A stretch of DNA of 64,000 nucleotides, from contig JAKLMB010000017.1 of assembly GCA_022813625.1 (NCBI GenBank), forward strand, positions 372,001 to 436,000. The letters run 5' to 3'. Position 1 is the stretch's first letter. Each line of letters begins with the position of its first letter. The DNA comes from Aaosphaeria pasadenensis (taxonomy: Eukaryota > Ascomycota > Dothideomycetes > Pleosporales). The notes under the pieces are model-generated. The model was not told the origin of the DNA. It searched no databases and saw only the letters and a program-made list of their open reading frames with translations. Of this stretch, positions 1-10,916 are shown piece after piece. The position numbers and the translations under genes were made by a program.

Positions 1-1322
1 GCATTGGTGTATTTGTACATTATGTGAATGAACACTCCATGCGAGGTACCGATGAAGGTACGAGGTGTGACGGGATGGGTGTCGCAAGACTATGCCCAAA
101 GTAGATGGATAATTGAAACGATATTGGGATGGGCGAGATCAGCTGATGGCGCGCTTGTTCCGTGTTTGACCAGAGAGTTCTTAAGCCCGACGGCCCTGAC
201 GAACGCTGAGAGATAACTTCACACCTCAGTAACTACAAGTACCCAGGTATGCAGGTCCACAGCCCCCATCCAATTACACTCGGCGATCAGCGCCTTTTCA
301 TCAGCAATTGTGAGGTGTAATGCGCCATGGCTTGTACGGCATCAAAGGTCTGACTTCCGCGCTTTGTCAAAGTCCTGCTGAGGGTGTGAGCTATCGCGGC
401 GGGGAAGTCGGAGAGCTTCCACTTACATCACAATCGGTCCTTCGCCACGGCTTTCGCCCCAGTTCAGGGGGGCACTGGGGGGTAAACTAGACAAATATTC
501 GCAGACTGTTGACAAAAGAAATTAATGCCGGCCGATACATGGATATAGGTGCGATGAACGGCCTCTGGCTTTTGCGCAACGACAAAGCCTTGCTTTTCTT
601 CGCCCATTGTGGCCCAAGCTTCCTCATCCCAAGACGGAGGATGCATCTGGGAATGTGAGGAGTCACTTGTTGTGAATCGCACAATTCTTGGCTTCATGGA
701 ACATTCTATTACCTACGGTCGCATTGATTGATCAAACAAAGTCTGTCTGAATTGCGTTTTACTTTCAATGCTCTGCTCCGTCGTCTTTTCTCCTTGTTCC
801 CGATCGCTCTCCATAAATTATGGTGTAGGAAGCCTAACAGGCCCCATCAACGACCGTCCGCGCCACCACCTCGTTTGCCTTCCTTTGTCCCACGTCCTCG
901 TGTTACATCCCTTGCGCCATGTCCAGGTAGCCCTTGTAAGACCTGAGCGTCGCCCTCCGCCCTGACTCTTAATTATCTTTCCATTTACGGTCTAGCGTTG
1001 CATGTGATATCGCGTTAGCAGCGTGTTGCACAATTTACACGTCCAATCGCGTTCCATTCACTCCCCCGGCGTCCCCAGTCGCCGGTTGATAGGAGGCCTC
1101 CCAGGCCATATATATATTGAGGCCTATCGCCCTCTCGAAAGGGGCCCTTTATCGTTTGCTCTCAGTCTTTCAAAGCTGTTGCCTGAGGTTTCGCTTCGAT
1201 CGTTCTGATTGCGTACTTGCATTCGTATGCTTGCTGCCTATCCCCCAAACACTATAAAACAGGAACCCCCGCCTATCCCGATTTGATCTCATCACAGCAG
1301 ACCTTTCAGTCCATCATTCATC
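1..1322. other. Left-edge intergenic region, no supported gene
   Basis: No open reading frame here resembles a known family, and the short frames on both strands (28-216 +, 464-697 -, 728-965 +) lack convincing composition or splice continuity. The last ~100 bases are the promoter and leader of the BTB gene that follows. A gene lying mainly left of the window could have its end here, but I cannot show it. Confidence 0.5.
1253..1259 (+). promoter_or_regulatory. TATA box of the BTB-domain gene
   Basis: The sequence TATAAAA lies 64-70 bases upstream of the start codon at 1323, a usual spacing for a fungal TATA element with a short leader. The stretch between it and the ATG is C/T-rich, as is common at fungal transcription starts. 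This is a motif-and-position inference only. Confidence 0.5.
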
Positions 1323-2194
1323 ATGTTCTCGTCTAATCCATCGAAATATCGAGGCGAAAGCTTCTCAAAACACCGAGCCAGCAAATCGAAGTCACACAAG
1401 AAAAACCCCTCGTTCAGGGATTCTCCGAGGAAGATTGAAAAGCTCGCACAGCAAGCCCAAGCTGCCTCTCCCCAGTCTCAGACTTCTCCAACTCTTGGAA
1501 GGTGAGTGAATTTGACATTTGTTTGACGCTTCCGACGAGCCCTGAGAACTAATGACTTTCCAGTAGTCCGATCATCACGCTTTCCGTCGGACGAGAGCAA
1601 CGACTCTTTGCAGCTCACGAAGATGTTCTTTGCCATTCGCCGTTCTTCCAGTCGGCTTGCCGAGACCAATACTTTCAAACGACCAATAAACGTATCGAGC
1701 TTCCTGATGACGAGCCAGAAGTGTTCTCTTCCATTCTTGAATACCTCTACAAAGGCGACTACTATCCTCGTCTTGAATACGATAAGCGACGCAACAGCTG
1801 GAGCCTTGAGGATGGTGGCAATGGCAACGGCGTAGGTGAAGCCGTCATCAACACCCACGTCGGTCCAATCCTCAAAGACACTATCATCTACTGCGCTGCC
1901 GAGAGGTATGGTCTTCAGGAGCTGAAGAAGCTTTCCCTGCGGAAGCAAGGCCTCCAGTCTGGCATTCAATGCAGCACCATTCTCTCGTCGGCTCGCTTTG
2001 CATACGCCAACACTCCGGACAACGACTCAAAGCTGCGTGCACACTATCTTGCTCTCATCATCCGTGCCCGCCACACGTTCAAGCGAAGCGGCACGATGCA
2101 GCAGGAAATGGAGAACGGTGGAAAACTGTTCTTCGACCTCTTCGTCGCTATGGTCAACCACATGGATGACCTCGGCCAGAAGTCCCCTCATTAA
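1323..2194 (+). CDS. BTB/POZ-domain protein
   Basis: Two exons, 1323-1501 and 1564-2194, give a 269-residue protein. The 62-nt intron has donor GTGAGT and acceptor TTTCCAG. The first ~58 residues are basic, Ser/Lys-rich and probably disordered. The BTB/POZ fold follows at about residues 60-135: the stretch beginning ITLSVGREQRLFAAH is the family's first strand and helix, with HSPFFQSAC and the strand-helix element IELPDDEPEVFSSILEYLY further on. The C-terminal ~110 residues form the alpha-helical extension usual in fungal BTB proteins (AERYGLQELKKLS). No kelch, MATH or zinc-finger domain follows, so a Cullin-3 adaptor role is possible but unproven. BTB domains mediate homodimerisation and protein contacts. 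The family call is firm; the specific role is unknown. Confidence 0.88.
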
Positions 2195-3385
2195 TATCAA
2201 CCTTGGTTGCCAACCCTTAACGGGGCTCTAACATCGCAACCCCTTCGCCCTTCATACACGAATGCGCTCAATTCGGCAGGCGTCTTTCAGATTCTGTCCG
2301 TTTGTTTTCCTTATTATGAATTTCCTCAAATGTTGTCGCTGCTTCTTTTAATCACGTCTCAGTCGCATCTTCCGATATGGATGTCGGATGCACGAGCAGC
2401 GTGAACCCTATTCTTCCTGTACTATACTTACCTCGGTGCGCCACCAAAGTGCCCCTCAGAGTGGTGGCACTTGGTATTTGTTCTTCTAGTATCTTACTCG
2501 TACGGCGTTCTCGGTTCTCAAGATACCATAACCTTCTGGCACTCATTTCTTGCCATCAATTTGTACTCTATATCTCTTATCCTTTTTTCATCCATGTTGT
2601 GTTTTATCATTCAGACCACAGCAAACTTCACGGACACTTAATTTTGAAGTTGCTGTCATCTGTTTCGTTTCTGCTTTATTCAAAGAACGATCCAAAAAAA
2701 TCTCTTTCTTACTACCACACGTGGCTATGCCACGGCAGCGATCAAGGGCAAGACGCTGTTCTCAAAGTTTTCGAACTCAAGAAATGATAATGATTCTTTC
2801 CTTCATCTTCTCTCTTTGAATTTGTTTCTGCTGGACAGGTTATCGAGGTAGCGACGGCTTGATCAAATTGCTAGATTTGCCAGATTGTGAGAAAGCGGAC
2901 CAAATTGTATACAAGATTATACTATTATTCGATGCGAAGAAATAACCAGTTGGACTCAGTGTTCGACAACTAGCTTCATGTTGATGATATCGTGATGTTC
3001 CTGCTTCATCTCGTGATAGATGACATCAGTCTCAAGGCGTCCAAGCATCGCACCAAAGTCATTTCTTTAGTAGTTCACCCACATACACACACACCTTCGA
3101 TAAATCTTGTTAACTATCACTATCATTTGAAGCACCTAATGCATAGAAAAGCATCATAGGGCTGCAGAAATACAACATCGCCAAGCCGAGCACTCTTCCT
3201 GTACAGCCTCAAGTTCCCACCAAAAGTGGGTCTCAGGCAACGGCTTGGCCTACTTCATCGCCACGGAACTCGGCATTCCTCTTTACGCATCCTCCACGGT
3301 GATGGAATATATATCTGTAACTCGCAATGCACATGTAGCGTAACCTAGAAAACGACCACTTATCACGAAAAACGAATTACACAAC
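2195..3385. other. Intergenic region downstream of the BTB gene
   Basis: Contains the 3' untranslated region of the BTB gene and AT-rich sequence. The short open frames at 2377-2819 + are rich in Phe/Leu/Ser from T-rich DNA and match nothing I know. No gene, RNA or repeat was recognised. Confidence 0.5.
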
Positions 3386-3568
3386 ATGGAGAAACCACCT
3401 CGACATTCAGTTCAAAACATCCGGGCCAAACGAGCGGGCGGCCACAAACCGAAACGCAAGGGCCCAAACAATGGAAAGAAAAAGAAAAAGAGCGCGGGAC
3501 AGTATATGCTCAAAGCAGGCGAGGTGTTGAGGAGGGCTGCAATGGCCATGACACAGGCTCTGAACTAG
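3386..3568 (+). CDS. Possible small basic protein, unknown
   Basis: An uninterrupted 60-codon frame beginning MEKPPRHSVQ. It is very Lys/Arg-rich in its first two thirds (an RAKRAGGHKPKRKG stretch followed by a run of lysines) and ends with a short amphipathic helix (YMLKAGEVLRRAAMAMTQAL). The start has an acceptable context (ACAACATGG). The composition would fit a nucleic-acid-binding or nucleolar peptide. However, the frame is short, I recognise no family, and no intron or strong promoter supports it. It may be chance. Confidence 0.3.
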   Translation: MEKPPRHSVQNIRAKRAGGHKPKRKGPNNGKKKKKSAGQYMLKAGEVLRRAAMAMTQALN

Positions 3569-5751
3569 GAATGTGGAAACAGACCGACCGATCGACCAGA
3601 CCAATCTTGCTCTTCCATTATCATCTATTGGATGCGTAGAAAAAGTGGCAAGATAGTACGGCGTACATGCTTGCTTTTCAGGTCCTCCCAAAGAAATGAT
3701 GTGCTATTATCAAACGATACAGGGGATACGACTCGACAACGTTTTGGGTCGCTGGAACTATCTAGCTCGTCGTTGAGCTACGGCTGAAAGCGTTCGAGTT
3801 TATCATCCACATTTCCCCTCAGCGACAAGGATAATGCTACAGTAACAAGGGTATACCACATCAACGGGATGGTTGTCTTGCTTCGGGGCTGAGTGTTGGG
3901 CAACTACAATCAATTAACCGATGGCCAACGCGTACCGTCTCCGTCAGCAAGGCCTAGTTCGTTCTCGAGGTACGAGCGACGATGGTAAAACCTATCGAAA
4001 CAGTACGACACAAATTGAACGAGCCAACCTCGATCATCCTTGGTAGCCATTGAACAAGACTGCTCTCCGTGAGTCACTGCACCTATCAGCTCTGTCAGAG
4101 CAACACTGCAGCATGGCACGCCCAAGCTCGCAGACAATCCAGACGAGACAGCACCAGGGCGTACGACGGCGACCAGGGCCCATCGCAGGACAAGGATTCC
4201 ACAATGCAAGCACGGCAGGACTAAGTTAGCGGAATGCGTCTCTCCGGCGCACTCAAGTGGGAACGAACACAGGGCGTGAAACATTATTGTCGGTGGAGTG
4301 GGGTAAATTGCAGCCTTGGAAAGATAAAGTGTCGGAACCGAACGCGATATCACATGATAGGGCGAATACGTGGCGACGGCTGCGACAGGGGGCCTAATTG
4401 ATTGTCGCGATTCGCTGAGACCGGAATTTGGGCGCACGCGGGTCAATACGAGGGCAAGGATCCATGGTGCTTGAGTAATGGGGGCTTGCTTTGTCGTTCT
4501 TACTCTTCGCTTTATACCTAAAAGAATGATTCGAAGATTTGTTCTTAATGTATGATATGGTTTCTGCTGAGACGACCGTCCGTAACTACCTCTTCCTTGT
4601 TGGTCGATTCTTCCTGTGATTAAGTTGTTCCACAACGATCTTTGCGCAACACTTTGATGCAAATTTTTGGTTTCTTTTCGGTCCTGAACCTCGTTTCGAG
4701 TGTTCCGTGGTAGATAAGGGCTCACTGAGGACTTACTTGTTGGCCTTTCATTGGCTTGTTGCGACTAGCGATACGGAGTACCTAGGTACTCATTCGTAAG
4801 CTGATCCTCACACAGAATAGAACTAAATTGACCCTCCTGGTCCTTATTTTCACCCTAAACATGTCCCTGCTGAATATTTTGATAAAGCCATAACTCGTTG
4901 CCACTGCGCATGTAAAGTAGAAGACATCCTAGAACCGGCGATTTGCTTTCTAACATTGAGAGACTATGACAACCCGAATAGCTACGGCTTTTTTTTAGGG
5001 ATTCCAAATGAAAATAGAAAGCGGATCATTCTACTATCGGATTTGACTGAAGATTCGGAACACTACAAGTGTCCAGTGAGGACGTGATGGTATTCACAAT
5101 CAAGGTCTCTTCACAAAAACAACCAGCAGCTCTGTTTCCAACCAAATACTACCCACTTACATCGCCCATCAAGTTCCCCAGGAGAAGAGTATTAGCGCTT
5201 GTCAATTTTAAAACAGGTGGCACTGAGACGTCAATGTTCCAACCCGCACGAGTATATGACCGCGCTGTTGTGCCCAGAACTCTTTGGTCTGGCTTTGGTA
5301 CGGACTCAACTTGTGAGTTTGAATGTCGACAATAGAGGGAGTTTAAGGATAGTTTTCATACAGACAAGGGTACAATCTATGGTAAAATATGGCTTTCTGG
5401 AGAGCTTTCTGATGTTACAGTCAAGAAAGAGAGGTAAAGCGTGCACAATGTGACGTTCAGGTATCAAGACAGCGTGACGAGGAGAGCTGCATTGCAAGAA
5501 TGTGTACATAGTGAATGAGTGCAAAGTGCCGTTCAACGGCGGGTATATTGATTTTTTTTTCTGTTACAGTAAAGCGCTCAGAAGCTAGAGACATAGGCGC
5601 TTCCACCAAGGATAATCCTCCATCGACAACTCGGGAGCTTTTGAATAAACCCATGGGTTGCTCGCAGGAAACTGATATGATGCATGATTCCTCCACCTGC
5701 ATCAGATACCACTCTTTTGGCTCAAAGATGGGGTAATAGCGATGAAATTCA
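3569..5751. other. Intergenic region with one long unexplained reading frame
   Basis: Separates the small frame at 3386-3568 from the 3' end of the Csn12 gene. The only long frame is 3910-4725 on the minus strand (271 codons). Its composition is heterogeneous and it shows no domain. The short frames at 5069-5453 + and 5306-5702 - look like chance. A palindromic motif pair (TACGGAGTA next to CCTAGGTA) sits near 4773-4788. Confidence 0.45.
3910..4725 (-). CDS. Long open reading frame of unknown status
   Basis: A 271-codon frame without introns. The N-terminal half is Arg/Gln/Ser-rich; the middle holds a Cys/Ala/Leu/Val-rich segment that reads as weakly hydrophobic (around HCGILVLRWALVAVV). The last 45 residues, from MATKDDRGWL, look the most protein-like. 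I recognise no family. Length alone slightly favours coding, but the uneven composition and lack of conserved motifs argue for chance or a decayed gene. Confidence 0.18.
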   Translation of the reverse strand: MSPYLPRNTRNEVQDRKETKNLHQSVAQRSLWNNLITGRIDQQGRGSYGRSSQQKPYHTLRTNLRIILLGIKRRVRTTKQAPITQAPWILALVLTRVRPNSGLSESRQSIRPPVAAVATYSPYHVISRSVPTLYLSKAAIYPTPPTIMFHALCSFPLECAGETHSANLVLPCLHCGILVLRWALVAVVRPGAVSSGLSASLGVPCCSVALTELIGAVTHGEQSCSMATKDDRGWLVQFVSYCFDRFYHRRSYLENELGLADGDGTRWPSVN

Positions 5752-7499
5752 TCACACTCCTGTTCCTGGAAATGCTCCTTTCTTGTTCAGGACAACCATT
5801 GAGTGCTCCCTAGAGATGTATCCTTTCATGAGGCCCTGCGCATATGGTCAGATACGTGATGAGTTTGGTGTACCGTACGTCTGATCTAGCAAGTATCCCT
5901 CATTTCGTACGCAAGTTGCCGACGGAACGCACAGTAGCAGTGAAGGAAGTCAAGGGGTGGCTGTTGCGTAGTGAATATAGAATGAAAACATACCTTGTAG
6001 ATCATGTTGGCCAGCAGGCATTCGACTTCGTCGTCTTCAAGTGCTTGGCCGCTACTTCGTAGACGCAGTGCGACTACAAAATGCGACAACGGTATTCTTG
6101 TCTTCCTAATACGGTCCAATTCGCTTTGACCTTCTTTGAGGTCCTCAAAGCCCTCTGCAAGGAAGGTCTTGCGTAACAAATTCCGCAAGGCAATATCTCG
6201 GCCTCGCTCCAAGGTCAGGTAGATCCTGCGCTTGACAAAGGTATCTTCTCCCGCCAGCAAGGCGGCATCAAACCCTGCGAGATCACCACTTTTGATGCAC
6301 GAAACCAACGGACCGAATATTCTTTTTAATCCTGGGTATGAGGCTAGAAGTTTTTGCGTCGGGATGTTGTGTTTTGTAATCAGACGACATGGTATGAGGT
6401 ATGTGAGGATGAGTCTAGAAACATATTAGGGTTGCACACAACCTGCATAATAAGGGCCTCTTACTCTTGATTTTTCATGGAGTCAGGCAGGCACATATTC
6501 CATGCATCCGTGAGACATGATTCGGCCTGCAGAGATTAGCTGTGGCATTAAAAAGATGAAGAAGTTCATGAAGTGTACCTTTGTGTAATCTTCCTGCAGG
6601 AAAGCCAATACGCCTACATAGTATTTGTACGTCGTACGATGAGCTGCTGGGTATACTTTGAAGTCTGGGAGGTCATTTTGTGCCTCAATAGACCTTACAA
6701 CGTTCTTAGATAGGCTGACGTTCTTGAGCTGCACAAGAGTCAATATGCCATGGGCGAAATTCGAGCACGGGAAGGCCTACCTTGAAGTACGTTTTGAACA
6801 GTAGATTGGCCACATAGTAGGTTCCCCATTTTCGCGATTCTCGCATATCAGGATTTCTGGGTTATCTTAGTACTCCTTATGAACACTCTTGTCAGAATAG
6901 CAAACACACCTATCTCCAAGACACAATGCGAACATTTTGTTGAACACTCGTGCAGCTTCTTCAAGCTTTTCATTACGCGCTACTGTGCTTACGATGTCGT
7001 CTCCAAATCCTGGACTAAAGGTGACATTGCTTTTGCTTTGCGCAAGTTGCTCGTCCGCCCTGATAGCAAAGCGCCTCAAGTGGTTGGCCGTAACGTACAT
7101 GCAGACGATGGTCCAGTTTGGGAGTGAACCATTGGAGATGTGCCTGACGATCAAATCCGTCATTGTCTTCCATGCATCGTAAATGTCGACAAATTGACGA
7201 TCTTCAATGCGACCCTGATTCCTCGCTTCTTCAGCCCTCAAAATGAATCCAACCGCTCGCCAGTATGCAACAAAGATCTCCATCCATGCACCAGCTTCCT
7301 TGTTCGAGAGCCTACTATTCCTGTTGTACTTCAGGGCGGATCTGACCTCATTCTCGACCTGGTGTTCGTTCGATGCTCGGTAGAAGTCATACAGACGGCC
7401 TGGGTTCTCTGGAGGCGCAAAAGGGCTTAACTGGGCGACAACGACCCAGGAAACTTCGTCGGCATGAGCCTGGAGGAAAGGTTCTAGGGCGGCCTGCAT
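5752..7499 (-). CDS. csn12: CSN12-type PCI-domain protein
   Basis: Six exons (7499-6910, 6856-6781, 6728-6579, 6526-6465, 6414-5994, 5835-5752) give 460 residues, close to the family's usual length. All junctions keep frame; intron 1 has a TACTAAG branch site. The protein is the Csn12/Thp3/PCID2 type: an alpha-helical TPR-like N-terminal half (with KWGTYYVANLLFKTYFK) followed by a PCI winged-helix module (TFVKRRIYLTLERGRDIALR). The last, 84-nt exon encodes the hallmark end LMKGYISREHSMVVL...GAFPGTGV. In yeast the relatives associate with the COP9 signalosome and act in mRNA splicing or elongation and export; which role applies here is inference. It starts 454 bp from the divergent eL20 gene, so the two may share a promoter. 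Confidence 0.93.
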
Positions 7500-7953
7500 G
7501 TTTGCTGAATGGGAAAGAAGCTCGGATACGACTTGAAATTTGTAAATAAATTGAAAGCACTAGGTGCTGCTACGAAGCCTATCTCAAAGCTTGTACATGT
7601 TGTTGTTGACAAGGAAGCTCAATCGCGAAGTATAGGTACGTGGGGCTTGAATGAAAGCGGAAGTTAGCGGTCGGCGATCGGTGCTTTTGGTTTTGGCTGC
7701 TTCAAAAGTTGCTGCCGTCACCTTTCGGTAAGCGATTGGCTGGTTGGTCGTATTGAGCACGTGATCTCTAATTTTGCCCACTTTACCCTTTTCAGCATCA
7801 GCGTCAGTGCGCACACACAGCGAAATTCGTTTACGAAAACCACACTACACCCAGAAACCTATCGACAACAACCGCCCTACTAACAACATCAGCAGGAAAG
7901 GTATGTGAAATTGTCTTCTTTTGACATTGAATAGTTGCTAACAGTATCTACAG
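7500..7953. promoter_or_regulatory. Shared divergent promoter, csn12 / eL20, with an eL20 5'UTR intron
   Basis: This 454-bp segment separates the start codons of the minus-strand csn12 and plus-strand eL20 genes. It contains a CCAAT element in reverse orientation (ATTGG near 7736) and, at 7901-7953, a segment with every mark of an intron: donor GTATGT, branch site GCTAAC and acceptor CTACAG, ending directly before the eL20 ATG. Ribosomal-protein genes of filamentous fungi often carry leader introns. Confidence 0.55.
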
Positions 7954-8963
7954 ATGGGTAAGAACCTCCCTCCAATGTCCTTCCCAGCATTTGCAACTCC
8001 GGAGATCGATTGCTGTCGCAACAAACTCGAACGACGTTTCACAGACGACTTCAGCATCTATTCGATATGAGAAGGAGAAACGCAGTCAGGAGTATCAATC
8101 ACGTTGAGCCCGAGGCGACTACGAGAACGAGGGTTCGCTTCGACTTCAAGATGCACCATGGACGAATTTCGAAATTTTTCAATATTGCGCACATACTACG
8201 AACGAACTGCAAACCAACCGGACACAACGATCGATATTCACGAGTTGCAAATGCTGAAAGAAGGGATGCATGGAATCATCGGTTCATGTTGCTGACTGGG
8301 TAATTTTAGGTCGTCTTCAGGAGTACCAGGTCGTCGGGCGTCATCTGCCCTCAGAGGCAAACCCCACCCCCAAGCTCTACCGCATGCGCATCTTCGCTCC
8401 CAACGATGTTGTCGCCAAGTCAAGGTTCTGGTACTTCCTCGGCAAGCTCCGAAAGATCAAGAAGGCGAACGGCGAGATCGTTTCCCTGAACCAGGTATGT
8501 ATATATAAATGTTTGAAGGCCAAATGCCATCAATTACAAAGTCTTTTACGAACAAGTGATTGACATTGGAATAGATCTCCGAGAAGCGCCCCGAGAAGGT
8601 CAAGAACTTCGGTATCTGGATCCGTTACGACTCCCGCTCCGGTACCCACAACATGTACAAGGAGTACCGTGAGTTGTCGAGGACCGACGCCGTCGAGGCC
8701 CTCTACCAGGATATGGCCGCCCGTCACCGCGCTCGTTTCCGGTCGATCCACGTATGTGTGCTCAACATGTTATCACGATATGCCTATACTTACATTCCGT
8801 GCAGATCCTCAAGGTCGTCGAGGTTGAGAAGATCGCCGACATCCGCCGCCCATACCTCAAGCAGCTCGTCGAGAAGGGCCTCAAGTTCCCTCTCCCCCAC
8901 CGTGTCAACAAGAAGGGCAGCAAGAAGATCTTCGCCGCCAGCCGACCATCAACTTTCTACTAA
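7954..8963 (+). CDS. rpl20: 60S ribosomal protein eL20 (L18a family)
   Basis: Exons 7954-7957, 8310-8494, 8575-8751 and 8805-8963 give 174 residues, exactly the usual length. The start was fixed by the family's N-terminus M-G-R-L-Q-E-Y: only ATGG lies before a GTAAGA donor, and the codon is completed by GT at 8310. Diagnostic segments include LYRMRIFAPNDVVAKSRFWY, NFGIWIRYDSRSGTHNMYKE, AVEALYQDMAARHRARFRSI and the C-terminus SKKIFAASRPSTFY. It is a structural protein of the large ribosomal subunit. The first coding intron is long (352 nt), and the coding part of exon 1 is only four bases if the preceding leader intron is spliced. The gene is C-ending in codon choice, as expected for high expression. 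Confidence 0.97.
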
Positions 8964-9755
8964 GCGTTTTCTTGTGTGGAGTGTGGATCGGACGGGCCGG
9001 GTTGATTTGGCTTTCGGGGGCTTTTCTGCATGGCTATAAAAAAAAAATGCAGTACATTAGGAATGAATCAAAAGACCTGAAACTCCATTATGTCGCGACT
9101 TCGCATCTTCGGGCCAATTAACATAAAGGGTCGTGCTTTGCTTGCACGATCATGATGAGAGTTCTTAGACGAAATGAAAATGTTAACCGTACCAACCATC
9201 CGCTGTTCTAGAGGCCATGTCTTACATTGTGTGGGTTGAACATTTGGAAGAAGATCGCCTAATAATGCGTGTTGTGTAGATGCAGTCGATCAATTTTCGC
9301 CGTCAGTTAGCATGGATTTGACACAACTCTATAAGGCTGATAGACTATTTTATCAACAAGCACTGGTTGTCTAAAAAGACCAATCCAATTACAAGCCAAT
9401 CGGTAATTTCTGGCATCTATTAACTATCATGGGCGAAAAGGGTTCGCCGTCACTTTTGACTCGTGGACCTCGACTCATAGCACTCATTGGTCGATGAACC
9501 TGCCAAGTCGGAAATCCTCCAACCCCAGCTTGACCGAGGTTGACCACCATCTCTCCGCATTGCAAACAAGCTCGTTCGCTCAGTGAGGCGTATGCCTCAT
9601 AGGAGCGCTCGGGAATACCGAGTAGCTCTCAATTGATATACAACAGTTATTTATCACTCTGCTAACAATCCTACTTATCCAAAGTCCTCAGCTCCTCTAG
9701 ATCCCCCAACCTCCCCTTGCCAGTACTATCGCATCCACAGACCTCGAACAACATC
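8964..9755. other. Intergenic, eL20 3' region and hydratase-gene promoter
   Basis: About 790 bases with no supported reading frame. It begins with the eL20 3' untranslated region (an A-run at about 9040-9047) and ends with the C/T-rich leader of the enoyl-CoA hydratase-family gene. No repeat or RNA gene was recognised. Confidence 0.5.
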
Positions 9756-10774
9756 ATGGCTACCCCACGCCCTACCATCTCCCTCCCAAAATCCTACAAT
9801 GATCTCAAATTCGAGCACATAAAGACAGCACATTATGAGAAAGACCCCAGCATTATCATCCTCACGCTCTGGCGCCCCAAGAACTACAATGCCTTTACCA
9901 ACACCATGATGCTCGAGCTGGAACAGGTGTACGGCATGTTCGACGTAGATGATCGTGTGAAGGTTATCGTTGTCACTGGAACAGGAAAGATATTCTGCGC
10001 CGGCGCCGACCTTGATATGGGATTCAAGGGTGGCTTCGAGCCCATCAACGAGCACAGAGACGGGTATGTATAACCGCCCCGTAGTGACTTCAACCATGCA
10101 TTTCGAGAAACAGCACAACAATGTTGATGGATACTAACCTTCACAACAGAGGCGGCCGAGTCGTCCTTGCCATCCACAACTGCCGCAAACCCACCATCGG
10201 CGCTCTCCAGGGCTCAGCCGTCGGCGTCGGCATCACCATGACCCTCCCCATGAACATCCGAATCGCGTACTCGAAAGCAAAGATCGGCTTCGTCTTCGCC
10301 CGCCGCGGCCTCGTCATGGAAGCCTGCAGCTCGTTCTTCCTGCCCCGGCTGATCGGTCACTCCCAAGCTATGGCGGCCGTCACCACGGGCTCAACATACC
10401 TCGCGGAAGACAAGATTTGGAATGGGCTCTTCACCCATATGGTCGACACGCCAGAGGGTGTCTTGCCGAAGGCTTTGGAGGTCGCTGAGGAGGTTGCTAA
10501 TAATACGAGTGTGGTTAGTACTTACCTCATGAAAGAGTTGATGTATAGGGATAAGGGCAGTGCGGAGGGTCAGCATCTGCTAGACTCTAGGATATTGTTT
10601 GAACTGTTTACTTCTGCGGATAATAAGGAGGGCGTTCAGAGTTTCATGGAGAAGAGACCGGCGAAGTTCACGGGGACAATGGATACCACATCAGTTAGTG
10701 CTTATCCATGGTGGATGCCAATTGATACTGTGGGAAGGGCAAAAGTAGATCCCACCTCGAAGCCCAAGATCTAG
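9756..10774 (+). CDS. Enoyl-CoA hydratase/isomerase family protein
   Basis: Exons 9756-10063 and 10150-10774 give 310 residues; the 86-nt intron has donor GTATGT, branch site TACTAAC and acceptor AACAG. The crotonase fold is clear: the substrate-binding and oxyanion segment FCAGADLDMGF near residue 85, the second oxyanion loop GALQGSAVGVG at about 120-130, and RRGLVMEACSS with a candidate catalytic Glu160. The position usually holding the first hydratase glutamate does not look acidic, so an isomerase or other crotonase reaction is as likely as hydration. The protein ends S-K-P-K-I, resembling the non-canonical peroxisomal targeting tripeptides PKL/SKI, which suggests peroxisomal fatty-acyl-CoA metabolism. 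An in-frame ATG at 9717 would add 13 residues; 9756 (ATCATGG) has the better context. Confidence 0.92.
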
Positions 10775-10916
10775 AGTTATGGGTAGATTAATTGGATCAA
10801 ATATGAAGAGGCTTCACGGCTAGTTTCCAGATCTGAAGTGTTGTGCTCGATTCATAGGGTATCATGCATTCTTGTCGTATGTACATCTAACTACATTCGT
10901 ACGGTGTAGACTCGCC

